DNA of 42,746 nucleotides. Source: a virus. Positions 16,266-24,483 of the stretch are shown here, piece after piece. The stretch spans positions 1 through 42,746 of the IMG/VR virus record IMGVR_UViG_3300043353_000045. One strand, given 5' to 3'. Below the pieces are notes generated by a model. That model saw only the letters and a program-made list of their open reading frames with translations. It was not told the origin of the DNA and did no database searches. A program made the position numbers and the translations under genes. How positions within the stretch are numbered: position 1 is the first letter of the stretch; every line of letters begins with the position of its first letter.

Positions 16266-16349
16266 TCACGTGCACGTAAAGCACGGCGGCGGTGCGAGAG
16301 TCGTCGCCGCGTTCTGGGTACAAGCATTGGTGCAGCGTACCTTAATCAT
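16266..16349 (-). CDS. 27-residue cysteine-rich peptide
   Basis: An ATG at 16349 overlaps the end of the upstream gene and is preceded by a near-perfect AAGGAG with a seven-base gap, one of the best ribosome binding sites in the window. It encodes a peptide beginning MIKVRCTNAC and ending PPPCFTCT, with four cysteines in two pairs. It precedes the cysteine-capped Ig-like protein. Function is unknown; a metal- or disulfide-based virion accessory is possible. Confidence 0.6.
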   Translation of the reverse strand: MIKVRCTNACTQNAATTLAPPPCFTCT

Positions 16350-16701
16350 CAGTTTTCTCCTTCTTTGACTTCGACTTCCCCGTGACCTTTTCGGCTTTCT
16401 CAGGCTCAGTCTCGGGCTTCTTCAGCTGCTCGTTGTAAGCAGCAACCTCGTCGGCTGTCATCGGCCGAGCGTAGCCGTTCTTCAGCAGGTAATCTGCCGT
16501 CTCGGCCGGGATCGCCACCGCCATTGTGTCGTGGTCCCAGACCACCCGGATCGCGTCGGCGTAAAAAGTCGGCTTGTAGTCGAACCATCGCACCTCGTCG
16601 TCTTGACCACTAGTGTGAATCATGACGACACCCATCAGGCCCGAGGCCGTCGATGGGGCTTTGTCTGGGGTCTCGATCAGCGGTTCTGCCAGTTCTTCCA
16701 C
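16342..16701 (-). CDS. Hypothetical protein with charged Lys/Glu tail
   Basis: The frame encodes up to 133 residues, but its first start is TTG (16743). I chose the GTG at 16701, which still overlaps the upstream gene by 25 bases; ATG at 16635 is another option. The core has VRWFDYKPTFYADAIRVVWD and IPAETADYLLKNGYARPMTA, resembling small head proteins that precede decoration genes, and the C-terminus is Lys/Glu-rich. I do not recognise the family. Start position is uncertain. Confidence 0.55.
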   Translation of the reverse strand: MEELAEPLIETPDKAPSTASGLMGVVMIHTSGQDDEVRWFDYKPTFYADAIRVVWDHDTMAVAIPAETADYLLKNGYARPMTADEVAAYNEQLKKPETEPEKAEKVTGKSKSKKEKTDD

Positions 16702-17081
16702 GGTACCATCCCGTTGATCAATCGAGCAGCGCGACGCCGCCAATTCAGGTTGCGGTCGATGATCCGCCGCATATTAACATGCGCCAAAGGGTCGCGGAAA
16801 TCGTCCACTTCCTGCATGACGCAGACGTAGCCGTCGATGTCAGACGTGAACGAGACGCGTTTCTCCGGATGAGAGTCGATCAACCGCAGGGACACCGGCG
16901 TCGCCATGCTGGGCTCTTCGAACGACGTCATCCGCGGCACGTAAGGCGAGAAATCCTCGCCGCGGGCTTCCTTGGCGAAGACGTAGAGCCTGCCAAGCTG
17001 GGACTTGGCAGGCAGGCGAGCCCGGATCACGACTTGATCCCCGGGCTCGATCCTCATGGGTTTGTTGTTAGCAACCCTCAC
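16677..17081 (-). CDS. Hypothetical head-region protein
   Basis: A 134-residue protein. GTG at 17081 overlaps the upstream stop as GTGA; an in-frame ATG at 17057 (MRIEPGDQVVIRARLP) is also possible. The N-terminal half is beta-like and the C-terminal half basic (RRIIDRNLNWRRRAARLING). It lies between capsid and neck genes. Function is unknown. Confidence 0.6.
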   Translation of the reverse strand: MRVANNKPMRIEPGDQVVIRARLPAKSQLGRLYVFAKEARGEDFSPYVPRMTSFEEPSMATPVSLRLIDSHPEKRVSFTSDIDGYVCVMQEVDDFRDPLAHVNMRRIIDRNLNWRRRAARLINGMVPWKNWQNR

Positions 17082-17461
17082 ATCGGCCCCGAAAGAATGG
17101 CTACCGCCGTCGCGGTAGCTGGACCGGTGACTTCAACGAAAGCATTGGGCTTGCACGGCAAAGTCGCCGTGCAGAGAGAACCCGCCTTCGTTCCAGCTGG
17201 AAGCGTGACCGTCGAGGCGGCCCCGACTGCGAAGCCGTCGCACTGGACGACTTCAGGCACATCGACGAACGTGCCAGGCACGCAAGGATCTCCGGCTGAC
17301 GCCGGCGCAGCCTTGATCGTGAAGACAGCATCTGCCGCCAGATCCGCGATAGGACGGAACGTGAAGGAGAAGCTGACGTGATGACGCACATCAATCGGAT
17401 GCGCGGCGGTCCCGTCCCAGGCAACGACACCCTGGTGCTGGGAAGCGTGATTAAGGTTCAT
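17078..17461 (-). CDS. Small capsid-associated protein, possible head decoration
   Basis: A 127-residue beta-rich protein with Ala/Val/Thr-rich composition and four cysteines (DPCVPG, VQCDG, LCTATLPCKP), directly downstream of the capsid gene. A GGAG lies nine bases before the ATG. Position and composition suggest a capsid cement or fibre protein, but no domain is recognised. Confidence 0.5.
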   Translation of the reverse strand: MNLNHASQHQGVVAWDGTAAHPIDVRHHVSFSFTFRPIADLAADAVFTIKAAPASAGDPCVPGTFVDVPEVVQCDGFAVGAASTVTLPAGTKAGSLCTATLPCKPNAFVEVTGPATATAVAILSGPM

Positions 17462-17497
17462 GGACTTGGTCTCCAGTGGGGGAAATGCCGACCCAGA

Positions 17498-18922
17498 TCA
17501 AGGGCCAACGATGAGGATGCGGGCTGCTGGGCAGCAGGCCGTGAAGCCGCCGTCCTCGGCACCGAACTGGTACTTGACGCACCAGGCCGAGCTCTGGCCT
17601 TCCCACTGCTCGATCCAGAGGGGACGCTTGTTCACCATGTAGTACGCCTGCTTCCAAGCGCCGGCAGCGAACAAGAAGTCGCCGGTGGTGAACGGGGCGG
17701 CTGCCGAACCCTTCGTCAAGCCATGCGTGGCGTCCGGCAGGCAGTTCGAGATGCGGATGCGCTCCCGCACGTCGTCAGGGCTGTAGGTCATCAGGCCTTC
17801 GCCGAAGATGAACCGGCCGACCGAGTCAGTCATGGCCGCCAGATAGGCGAACATGTTCTGGTGCATCGTCGCCACGACCGGGCCATACTCGACCGGCGCT
17901 GAGGCGAAGAACAGGCGGAAATCCACGTGATTGAACGCCGCCGTTGGGGTCTTGATCTTGGTGAAGCAGTTCGCCGTCAACCAGCCGAGGGGCTCGTTGA
18001 TGCCGTCGCCAGCGATCAAGGCGCGGTTGCGATTGATCCGATAGGACCGCGACGCTGCCCGGTACATGAAGTCGAGCAGATCGTAGTTGGCCTCGGCCAG
18101 GACCTTGCGGACCAGGCAGAAGACGCCACGGAAGTCGCTGACCTTGCCGTTCTTGTACACGATGTTGCCCTCAGGCCCGTACTCGGCGTCGCACTTGGCG
18201 TCGCAGTCGTACTGACCGATGGCGCCGTAGTCGAGCACCTGCGGGTACATGAACGTGGACTTGCCGACGGTGGCATTGCCGTAGAGGTCGAGCAGCTCTG
18301 CGCACAGGATCGTGCAGTCAACCTCGATGCCGAGCATCTCCGGAGAGAACAGGGCCGAGTCAAGCGAAGCTCCGTCGAAAGCCTTGCGCTCGATGTCCGT
18401 GAACGTGCGGACAATCTTGGCCTTCGACTCGATGCCCACATTCATGAGCTTGCGAACCGCCGACCGATACGCCGAAGCATCGACCAGGTTCTCCATGTCC
18501 GGCTTGAACTCGAACTCGTTGCCGCCCTTGAACAGGAACGCGCGGCGCTGCAGCTCGACGGCAGACTTGCGGTCGTTGTCAGCCAGATCCGAACCGCCCT
18601 TGAGGAGCGGGGCGTCCATCTCCTTCTTGATGTTGTCGATGGTCTGCTCAAGCGCCTGCTGCTTGGTGACGAGAGCAGCGTACTCGATGGCATGCTTCTT
18701 GACAGACTCCTTGACCTCATCCGTGTCGGCCTTGACGCCGTTGAAGTGTGTCGTCAGGTCCTTGTAGTGGGTGTCCACTTCTTTCCTGTTAGTTTCCAAG
18801 GCGGTCGTGATGTTGCCAAGCTCGAGAGTCAAAGTCTCCAGGGCCTTCTCGGCGGCCTTGACGTCCGCAGGAGCTTCCTTCGTGAGGTAAGTCCCTCGGA
18901 GGAGTGAGTGACTGGTGTTCAT
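17498..18922 (-). CDS. Major capsid protein, HK97 fold
   Basis: A 474-residue protein with a long coiled coil in the first 105 residues (the delta/scaffold domain), removed by the adjacent protease in this family. The mature part includes RSYRINRNRALIAGDGINEP, a classic HK97-family motif, and a C-terminal RFIFGEGLMTYS and CVKYQFGAEDGGFTACCPA. It has about ten cysteines, including CDAKCDAE in a loop, which is unusual. Its place after protease and portal fits. Confidence 0.88.
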   Translation of the reverse strand: MNTSHSLLRGTYLTKEAPADVKAAEKALETLTLELGNITTALETNRKEVDTHYKDLTTHFNGVKADTDEVKESVKKHAIEYAALVTKQQALEQTIDNIKKEMDAPLLKGGSDLADNDRKSAVELQRRAFLFKGGNEFEFKPDMENLVDASAYRSAVRKLMNVGIESKAKIVRTFTDIERKAFDGASLDSALFSPEMLGIEVDCTILCAELLDLYGNATVGKSTFMYPQVLDYGAIGQYDCDAKCDAEYGPEGNIVYKNGKVSDFRGVFCLVRKVLAEANYDLLDFMYRAASRSYRINRNRALIAGDGINEPLGWLTANCFTKIKTPTAAFNHVDFRLFFASAPVEYGPVVATMHQNMFAYLAAMTDSVGRFIFGEGLMTYSPDDVRERIRISNCLPDATHGLTKGSAAAPFTTGDFLFAAGAWKQAYYMVNKRPLWIEQWEGQSSAWCVKYQFGAEDGGFTACCPAARILIVGP

Positions 18923-18957
18923 GGATGTGTTTCCTGATTGTGGATCGGCGGGTCAAC

Positions 18958-19716
18958 TCACCGGGAGCTGAGCAACGCCCTGGCCTTGATCGCAAGATCG
19001 GTTGCGGCCCTTAGCTTGTGAACATCCAACAAGGGATGGGTCGGTTCAATGACGCGAGCCGCCTCCTGAGGCGTCTTGCCATGAAACAAGTGAACCGACT
19101 TTTTCACGGCCAGCGTGATCCGGTTCGCCTCGTTCCGACTCTTGCAGATGCCCTCGGCGACCAGCGCCTTCTCGAACTCTGCCAGAGTATTCGGGGATTG
19201 CTTGATGAAACTCATCTCAGCTTCGGCGCAGGCAGGGAAGCAGACGATGGAAACTTCCATCAAATCCCCGCTCTTTATGATCAAAAACTCGTTGTCGACG
19301 GCCTTTTCTTGGTCGACAAACTCAAAATCTTCAAGGATAAAGCCGACAGAAAACGACAAACCGTTGTTCTGCTTGGCGACTTCGTACAGATCCTTGACGT
19401 AAGACACGTTCAGATTCATCTGGGCTTCGAGCTGCAACGCCTGACCGACAGTCTCGAGACGGTTGATGACGCCTGCTGGCTTGTGCCAGTCGTGGCCTGC
19501 CAGCAGCTTGATGCCGCGGGGTCCGCTCAGGCCTTTGGTGTTGATCGACTTCGTGAAAGCCCCTGGCAGGACCTTGTGGCCGTAAGCGTCCGTTGCTGGC
19601 GTCGACGCGATGCCCTTGATGAAGCCGTCGGGAATATTTTCGCCGGCCGCCATCGTCGCTGGGTTGAAAGCCAGATCGCACTCGATTCGATCGCCAGCTT
19701 GCCAGGTCTTGGTCAT
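18958..19716 (-). CDS. Prohead maturation protease, S78 family
   Basis: A 252-residue protein with the HK97 protease pattern: GFIKGIASTPATDAYGHKVL and PGAFTKSI, GHDWHKPAG with catalytic His75, and LSFSVGF with the serine near residue 123. It cleaves scaffold domains of the capsid during head maturation. The ATG overlaps the portal stop as ATGA. Residues 180-250 are a helical C-terminal region. Confidence 0.88.
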   Translation of the reverse strand: MTKTWQAGDRIECDLAFNPATMAAGENIPDGFIKGIASTPATDAYGHKVLPGAFTKSINTKGLSGPRGIKLLAGHDWHKPAGVINRLETVGQALQLEAQMNLNVSYVKDLYEVAKQNNGLSFSVGFILEDFEFVDQEKAVDNEFLIIKSGDLMEVSIVCFPACAEAEMSFIKQSPNTLAEFEKALVAEGICKSRNEANRITLAVKKSVHLFHGKTPQEAARVIEPTHPLLDVHKLRAATDLAIKARALLSSR

Positions 19717-21044
19717 TGGAGAGGCCTCCTGTTCGTGACGCCGTCGTCGGGCGCGTAAGCCGAGCCATCAGGCTTGACCGTTGTGTCAGTTGCTGGACTT
19801 TCTTTCGGCGGCCGCGGCGGCAGATTCTCTCCGCCGGCGATCGGCTCGAAGTCCAACGTAGCCCGCTTCTCGTTGTCCGTCATAAAGGGCACAGTGCCGA
19901 GGACTTGGCCCAACTTGGCGCGGCCTTCCCAGAGGGCCGGGATATCGTCGAGGTCAAAACAGATCCGCGCCCCCGCAGGGCACAGAGCTGCTGTCATCCC
20001 AGTCGCGATGGGCCGCAGGTAGCACGGGACGATCGTGTCTTGCCAAAACGACAGACGGCTTTCCGCGTAATTGTTCGCGTACTTAGCCGCGTCGGCGGAC
20101 CCCAGTCCTAGAAGAGCGATCGGGACACCAAAAACGCCAGCGATCTGCCGGGTCATGTCGTCGAGGGGCAGCTTCGAGTGGATGTCGTTGAGGTCATTGT
20201 CGAGCTTGTGGACCGTGATCGACGTGTTGTACAAGAACAGGATGTTGCCGCTGTCCTCGTTGCCCGGAGCGGCTTCTTCCAAGTGCTTCTTCACGGCCTC
20301 TTTCTGCTGGACCGTCAGAGTTTTCTCTGCCGTGATAATGTACTTGACGTTCGGGTGGCCGGACGCGGTATCGAAAGCCCGCTGCATCAAAGCCTGAATG
20401 ATCATGATCGGCAGGGTAATGCTCTCGATCGCTGCGGGCGTCTTGTTGTACTCGACCAACCCCGTGATCGACGGGAAACTGATCTCAGCCGCGTAAGCCA
20501 CGCCACCGCCAGTCTTCTCTGCGGTCCGCCTCGTCGGCAGGATCGACTTGCTTTCCTCGTTCAGGCCATACTCGTATTTCTCGACCGTGCCGCGGTTGTT
20601 CAGGATGCCGCGGATGTACTTAGCGGCCAGCGGGTAGATGCCGTTGGGCAGGCCGGAAGAGCTGACGCCGACCTTGAAGTGGGCGCGGGCGTACAGCAAC
20701 AGGTTCAAAGCGATCCAGTACTGCAAGTTCGTCGCCGTGAAGCTGTCGTTGGGGCTCTTCAAGAGGGAGTTGATCGCCTTGATCGAGCTGGCGCCGGCCT
20801 GTTCCATGGCGACAACGTCGTTGTCGACTTCGCAGTACCAAGGAACCGATTGGATTGCACTGGAGACGAAGTTCGTGATGCGGTACAGCTGCGGCACTTT
20901 ACGGACTGCGATCTCAGCCGTCATCGCTGCTGCAGAGGAAAGGAACCGGACCGGCTGCCCCGCCATGAAGTAGATCGGCGACACCGGCTCATCGCTGGCG
21001 ATCCGTTCAGGAGCTTTCTTGAACAGATAACTAAGCATACCCAT
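19713..21044 (-). CDS. Portal protein, HK97 type
   Basis: A 443-residue protein with the portal pattern: helical crown, LQYWIALNLLLYARAHFKV early in the protein, the GVFGVPIALLGLGSADAAKY ... YAESRLSFWQDTIVPCYL signature and a Pro-rich C-terminal tail. It forms the dodecameric DNA entry ring. It follows a 68-codon gene by nine bases and overlaps the protease start. Confidence 0.88.
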   Translation of the reverse strand: MGMLSYLFKKAPERIASDEPVSPIYFMAGQPVRFLSSAAAMTAEIAVRKVPQLYRITNFVSSAIQSVPWYCEVDNDVVAMEQAGASSIKAINSLLKSPNDSFTATNLQYWIALNLLLYARAHFKVGVSSSGLPNGIYPLAAKYIRGILNNRGTVEKYEYGLNEESKSILPTRRTAEKTGGGVAYAAEISFPSITGLVEYNKTPAAIESITLPIMIIQALMQRAFDTASGHPNVKYIITAEKTLTVQQKEAVKKHLEEAAPGNEDSGNILFLYNTSITVHKLDNDLNDIHSKLPLDDMTRQIAGVFGVPIALLGLGSADAAKYANNYAESRLSFWQDTIVPCYLRPIATGMTAALCPAGARICFDLDDIPALWEGRAKLGQVLGTVPFMTDNEKRATLDFEPIAGGENLPPRPPKESPATDTTVKPDGSAYAPDDGVTNRRPLQ

Positions 21045-21053
21045 GGGATGTTA

Positions 21054-21260
21054 TCAGACCTGTCGGCGGTTAGCAGCCGCAGCGCGGCGCTGCTGCAGGC
21101 TAGCGGACTGGACCACGTTGGTGGGCGCAGATCCTGGCGCATGGGACTGCGACGTCGCCATCCGTGGCGGCTGCGAGATCGGTGCGTGATTCCCCTGCAG
21201 ACGCTTAGGCGGCAAGACAGACCGAGGAGCGTAAGACCGACCACCGCAACCACAACCCAT
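21054..21260 (-). CDS. Small basic protein upstream of the portal gene
   Basis: A 68-residue protein starting MGCGCGGRSYAPR, with a GGAAGGA nine bases before the ATG. The composition is Gln/Ala/Arg-rich and probably disordered apart from the CGCGG start. Nothing identifies its function. Close spacing suggests co-translation with the portal. Confidence 0.6.
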   Translation of the reverse strand: MGCGCGGRSYAPRSVLPPKRLQGNHAPISQPPRMATSQSHAPGSAPTNVVQSASLQQRRAAAANRRQV

Positions 21261-21291
21261 GACAAAAATTCCTTCCGATTACCGTGGAACA

Positions 21292-21399
21292 ACCCCTGTG
21301 GGGTGTGAATTATGCTGGCACCCAGCCCCTCTGGGTGACGCGACCCCTCGACCCGTTGTGTAAGTGCCGCCGTTTCCACACCCCCCGGAACGGCGGCAC
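21292..21399 (-). other. Cluster of three RNA hairpins
   Basis: The 149-base gap between the DUF6582-like gene and the small portal-upstream gene holds three successive inverted repeats: an 11-bp stem (21364-21374 with 21389-21399), a perfect 7-bp stem with five-base loop (21319-21325 with 21331-21337) and a 5-bp ACCCC/GGGGT stem (21292-21304). None is followed by a U-tract on the minus strand. They would form a structured leader for the small gene and portal. Confidence 0.5.
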
Positions 21400-21409
21400 G
21401 ATCACGATT

Positions 21410-21613
21410 TCACTTACAACTTGGCAGACCAGGGTATCGCCGGCAGACAGCTGCGCGGACGACTTTCTTCTGCGACGACGATCCATGCTGGCTCACCCGC
21501 GCCAAGGCATTGGAGGCGTGGGCTCTGTCGTGGATCGGGTACTTTCTCTTGCCAGGGATGGCGAAGGACTTCTTCGGCAATCCCTTCCGCCGGCGGCTCG
21601 TGAGCTTGGCCAT
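21410..21613 (-). CDS. DUF6582-like small protein
   Basis: A 67-residue protein with KKSFAIPGKRKYPIHDRAHA and NALARVSQHGSS, then VRAAVCRRYP, closely following the DUF6582 pattern found alone or fused to phage capsid and protease proteins. A GGAG precedes the ATG by eight bases, and the upstream 58-codon gene stops one base before it. The molecular role is not established. Confidence 0.68.
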   Translation of the reverse strand: MAKLTSRRRKGLPKKSFAIPGKRKYPIHDRAHASNALARVSQHGSSSQKKVVRAAVCRRYPGLPSCK

Positions 21614-21614
21614 G

Positions 21615-21791
21615 TCAGCGGCTCCGGCACCGGCCCCCGCGGCAATGGACGCCCTTGGCGACGCCGCGCTTCAGGACACCGTTGCTGATCCGGGCAGCCT
21701 TTGTCTTGCTCATGCCGCTGCGCTTGAGGGCCTCGTACGTGATGGGATTTTTTATAGATTTACCGTGGGGAAAGCCTGGACTGGCCGGCAT
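21615..21791 (-). CDS. DUF7218-like 58-residue protein
   Basis: An ATG at 21791 with GAGG five bases upstream opens a frame of 58 codons ending one base before the DUF6582-like ATG. The core PITYEALKRSGMSKTKAARI is the motif of DUF7218-type small phage proteins, which from memory often neighbour DUF6582 proteins. The first ten codons overlap the 3' end of the GIY-YIG gene in another frame, so the endonuclease appears to have landed against or slightly into this gene's leader. Confidence 0.6.
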   Translation of the reverse strand: MPASPGFPHGKSIKNPITYEALKRSGMSKTKAARISNGVLKRGVAKGVHCRGGRCRSR

Positions 21792-22437
21792 CACATCCTC
21801 GATTTCTGGCAGCCTTACTGATCTTGGCCCGTACTTCGGGGTCTGCCATTGCCGCTCGTACGGCCTTGCTGATATTGGCGCAGGTTTCAGCTGTTCGTTT
21901 CATTCCAACGTGTGCAGCGCCAATTTTGGCCCGGTGACTAGCAGATTTTTTTAACCCCCTCCCTCCTCTTCCGATAGCTTCTTTGTGTTCCGTCGTAAGG
22001 GTTCGACCCGTCAGAGTTGCCCTCATCTTAGCAACTGCCTCAGGATCTAGGGGTCGTCCTATCAAGGCCGCTCTTACTTTAGATTTTTGCGACTCTGGCT
22101 GTTTGAACCCAAGAGCAGAACCTGCCGTCGGATGCAAATTGTAAAGTTTCCCTTGGATCTTAAACTGGTCCATCCAGTACTGTTCCATCCGAGTGAGCAT
22201 GGAGCGTTCGACTTCCATCAACACCCGAAACTCAAAAGCATCAGAACCATTCTTTAACCATGAACGTTGCAATATAACGTTGCCATGTTTCCCAGCTATC
22301 AGTTGGCTCAAATGGACGGTCAAACGTCTGCCGACGTTGTAACTCTGCCCGATGTAAACGCGACCATTTGGACCCTGTATGAGGTAGATTCCGCTTTTGC
22401 GAGTCGTCTTTCGGATGTTTTCGAACGTCAGTTTCAT
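21760..22437 (-). CDS. GIY-YIG homing endonuclease with NUMOD3 repeats
   Basis: A 225-residue protein. Residues 15-45 hold the GIY-YIG core (SGIYLIQGPNGRVYIGQSYN), then Arg and Glu-containing helices (MLTRMEQYWMDQF). The C-terminal half has several NUMOD3-type DNA-binding motifs (FKQPESQKSKVRAALIGRPL, then ASHRAKIGAAHVGMKRT). Such enzymes cut unmodified alleles and spread into phage genes. It sits as a free-standing gene between terL and the head operon, with no good ribosome binding site. Confidence 0.85.
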   Translation of the reverse strand: MKLTFENIRKTTRKSGIYLIQGPNGRVYIGQSYNVGRRLTVHLSQLIAGKHGNVILQRSWLKNGSDAFEFRVLMEVERSMLTRMEQYWMDQFKIQGKLYNLHPTAGSALGFKQPESQKSKVRAALIGRPLDPEAVAKMRATLTGRTLTTEHKEAIGRGGRGLKKSASHRAKIGAAHVGMKRTAETCANISKAVRAAMADPEVRAKISKAARNRGCDAGQSRLSPR

Positions 22438-22466
22438 TCGCCATTAGTACACCGCAATAAAAATAC

Positions 22467-23696
22467 CTACCACCTCTTCAGTTGCAAAACCCCGCCGTCT
22501 TCGTCCCTGCTACCCGTCTCGGTCTGAGCACTCTCTGTTGCGTATCGAACGCTGTCCCAACCATGGTTGTTCGAGTCGATCGGCACAGACAGCGCCTTGC
22601 CCGTCAGCTTATCCGTCATCCAGGAGTACATGTGGGCTTCCTCCCGCATGGCCTCGCAGTCCGGGTTGATGTAAATCTTGTACCCTTGCAGCCACAAGAT
22701 CCCCGACTTGACAGATCCCGGCCCCTTCTTCGCCGGGTAGATATTGATGCCTTGATTCCCCAGGAACTCGATCGTCCCCGGCTGGCTTGAGTCTGCCTTG
22801 ATCAGGTGGCCCGTGTCGCCGACCACGCTGCGGACCATGGCCGGCAGCTGGACCATGGGCACCCGGCCACTAGCCTCGGCGGCTATGTAAATCTCTTTCC
22901 GCTCTTCGATCACGTACAGCTTGACGACGAAAGACGGATCGCTGCCGAAACCAAAGTCCATGCCGTACAGGGGCGGGCAGTTGTCGGGGACGAAGCAGTG
23001 GCCGATTTCCACGTTCGAGAATACTTTCGTCTCGAACGACAGGTCGTACTCGCCTAGCCAGACGTGCTTGTAGCGGTTGAAGTTGCCCCGCTTAAGGGTC
23101 TCCAGCTCGTGGGGCATCTCCGTCTGCTCGAAGAACGGATTGTCCGTGTGGTCCACGCGAACCACGATCGAGCGAGGCGGCGGATCGCCGTCACGGAAGT
23201 AAGCGTCGACGGGGTCGGTCGGCTTCTCGGGGTTCCAACACCAGATCAGCTCTGATCCTGGTTGCCGAATCGTCGGCAGGAGGATCTCCATGGACTTGGC
23301 TTTGATCGTGCGGGCCTCGTCTACCCAGACGATGTCGGCGCCTTCCAAGGATCTCAGCGACTCGACGTTGCGTTCTAGGCCGACGAACAGGAACGAGCTG
23401 CCTGTCCCCAGATGAATGATCGACCTCTCCGTCGTGGCGTACTGGCGGCTGAGGCCAAGGGCTCGAATGCGTTTCTCCAGCAGTTCCTTCGACGAGTCTC
23501 GGATCGAGTTCTGGAACTGGCGGGCGCAGACGATGCGTTTCTTCTTGCGGGCTGCCGTCGACGTCAGGTACGTGGCGACGGACCAGGACTTGGCGCTGCC
23601 GCGGCCGCCGTAGAAAGCCTTGTGGCGGGCGTCAGTGAACAGGGCGTCGGCAAACTTCTTCCCCATGACGATCGGTGGCGGGGCGGCGATGTTCAT
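22467..23696 (-). CDS. Terminase large subunit, PBSX/Terminase_3 type
   Basis: A 409-residue packaging motor. ATPase motifs: Walker A GGRGSAKS (residues 30-37), Walker B IVWVDEA with D126 and E127, and CWNPEKPTDP as coupling motif. Nuclease acidic residues: D247 (YGMDFGFGSDP), D302 (IKADSSQP) and D381 (HGWDSVRYA). The ATG overlaps the upstream small gene stop as ATGA. All catalytic residues are present. Confidence 0.92.
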   Translation of the reverse strand: MNIAAPPPIVMGKKFADALFTDARHKAFYGGRGSAKSWSVATYLTSTAARKKKRIVCARQFQNSIRDSSKELLEKRIRALGLSRQYATTERSIIHLGTGSSFLFVGLERNVESLRSLEGADIVWVDEARTIKAKSMEILLPTIRQPGSELIWCWNPEKPTDPVDAYFRDGDPPPRSIVVRVDHTDNPFFEQTEMPHELETLKRGNFNRYKHVWLGEYDLSFETKVFSNVEIGHCFVPDNCPPLYGMDFGFGSDPSFVVKLYVIEERKEIYIAAEASGRVPMVQLPAMVRSVVGDTGHLIKADSSQPGTIEFLGNQGINIYPAKKGPGSVKSGILWLQGYKIYINPDCEAMREEAHMYSWMTDKLTGKALSVPIDSNNHGWDSVRYATESAQTETGSRDEDGGVLQLKRW

Positions 23697-23977
23697 GTTA
23701 TGAGACTAATCATGGCAAATATCGCTACAGAGATCAGGGCCATTCCAGCGGCGCCGATCGTGATGCCACGGAAGATCATGCAGCAGGGACAGGTCGTGAA
23801 CAGCGAATTGGCGAACCGCGCGGTCCAGTGCTGCTCGTTCTGGCACCAGGTCGGCACGAACACTGTCGAGGCCCAGGCTAGGGCGTTCGACAGTTTGTTA
23901 TCTTCCCACTCGGCCGTCTTGCCATCGTGATCGACGTCAGACTCAGGTCCAGGCCGAAACGTCAGAGGGTTGGCCAT
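23693..23977 (-). CDS. Small membrane protein between terminase subunits
   Basis: A 94-residue protein with a polar N-terminal half and a C-terminal hydrophobic helix (ITIGAAGMALISVAIFAMIS), preceded by TTCPCCMIF. The ATG overlaps the terS stop (TGATG) and its stop overlaps the terL start. Position between terminase genes is unusual for a membrane protein. Lysis or envelope function is possible but unproven. Confidence 0.65.
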   Translation of the reverse strand: MANPLTFRPGPESDVDHDGKTAEWEDNKLSNALAWASTVFVPTWCQNEQHWTARFANSLFTTCPCCMIFRGITIGAAGMALISVAIFAMISLIT

Positions 23978-24483
23978 CAGGCGGCATCGTCAGCCGGCGT
24001 CAGGGCTTCGATTTCTTCGGGCGTCAAGTACCGGCCTGACGGGACGGCGAGGATGTTGATCGTGTTGACCGTCATGGTGTTAGTGTCGCCTGAGATCGGC
24101 GAGATCCCCGTCGGCAGGACGAAGCCGCGGTCCTTGCACATGACAGTCAGGTAGAAGACGATCGCCTTGTACTCGCCTTTCTCGATCAGCTCGTACAATT
24201 TCTTCTCGGCCAAGTCGCCGAGGGCCTCCCGATTCTCTTTCAGGATCTTGGCGCACTTGTCGTGGTTGACGATGAACGCCTTGACCTTGGCCCGGGTCGT
24301 CCCGAGCTTCTCGGCGATGCGGGAGATCAGGCCCCGTTCTTCGACGATGACCTTGCAGACTTCGTTGACGTTGAGCTTTGCCTGTTTTTTCTTAGGCTTG
24401 GGCCTAGGCATCGGGACCGACGTGAAGACTTCGCGGACAATGTTGTCGCGCAGTCGTTTACCCTCATCGTCATTGTCTGTCAT
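23977..24483 (-). CDS. Terminase small subunit-like protein
   Basis: A 168-residue protein with a Lys/Pro-rich segment then a helix-turn-helix (LISRIAEKLGTTRAKVKAFI) and helical oligomerisation region (LGDLAEKKLYELIEKGEYKA). Position directly before terL and this architecture fit the subunit that recognises the packaging site. The C-terminal 45 residues are likely disordered. Confidence 0.7.
   Translation of the reverse strand: MTDNDDEGKRLRDNIVREVFTSVPMPRPKPKKKQAKLNVNEVCKVIVEERGLISRIAEKLGTTRAKVKAFIVNHDKCAKILKENREALGDLAEKKLYELIEKGEYKAIVFYLTVMCKDRGFVLPTGISPISGDTNTMTVNTINILAVPSGRYLTPEEIEALTPADDAA

Noticed and set aside
16702-16743. TTG at 16743 as start of the 16342-16701 gene
   Set aside because: It has no ribosome binding site, gives a 67-base overlap with the previous gene and encodes an atypical basic N-terminus.
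17927-18907. Long plus-strand open frame opposite the capsid gene
   Set aside because: It is antisense to a confidently identified capsid protein, has Val/Leu/Asp/Arg-rich shadow composition and no ribosome binding site or domain.
20178-21308. Long plus-strand open frame opposite the portal gene
   Set aside because: Shadow of the portal codons, with the Asp/Arg/Val-rich composition typical of antisense frames in GC-rich DNA.
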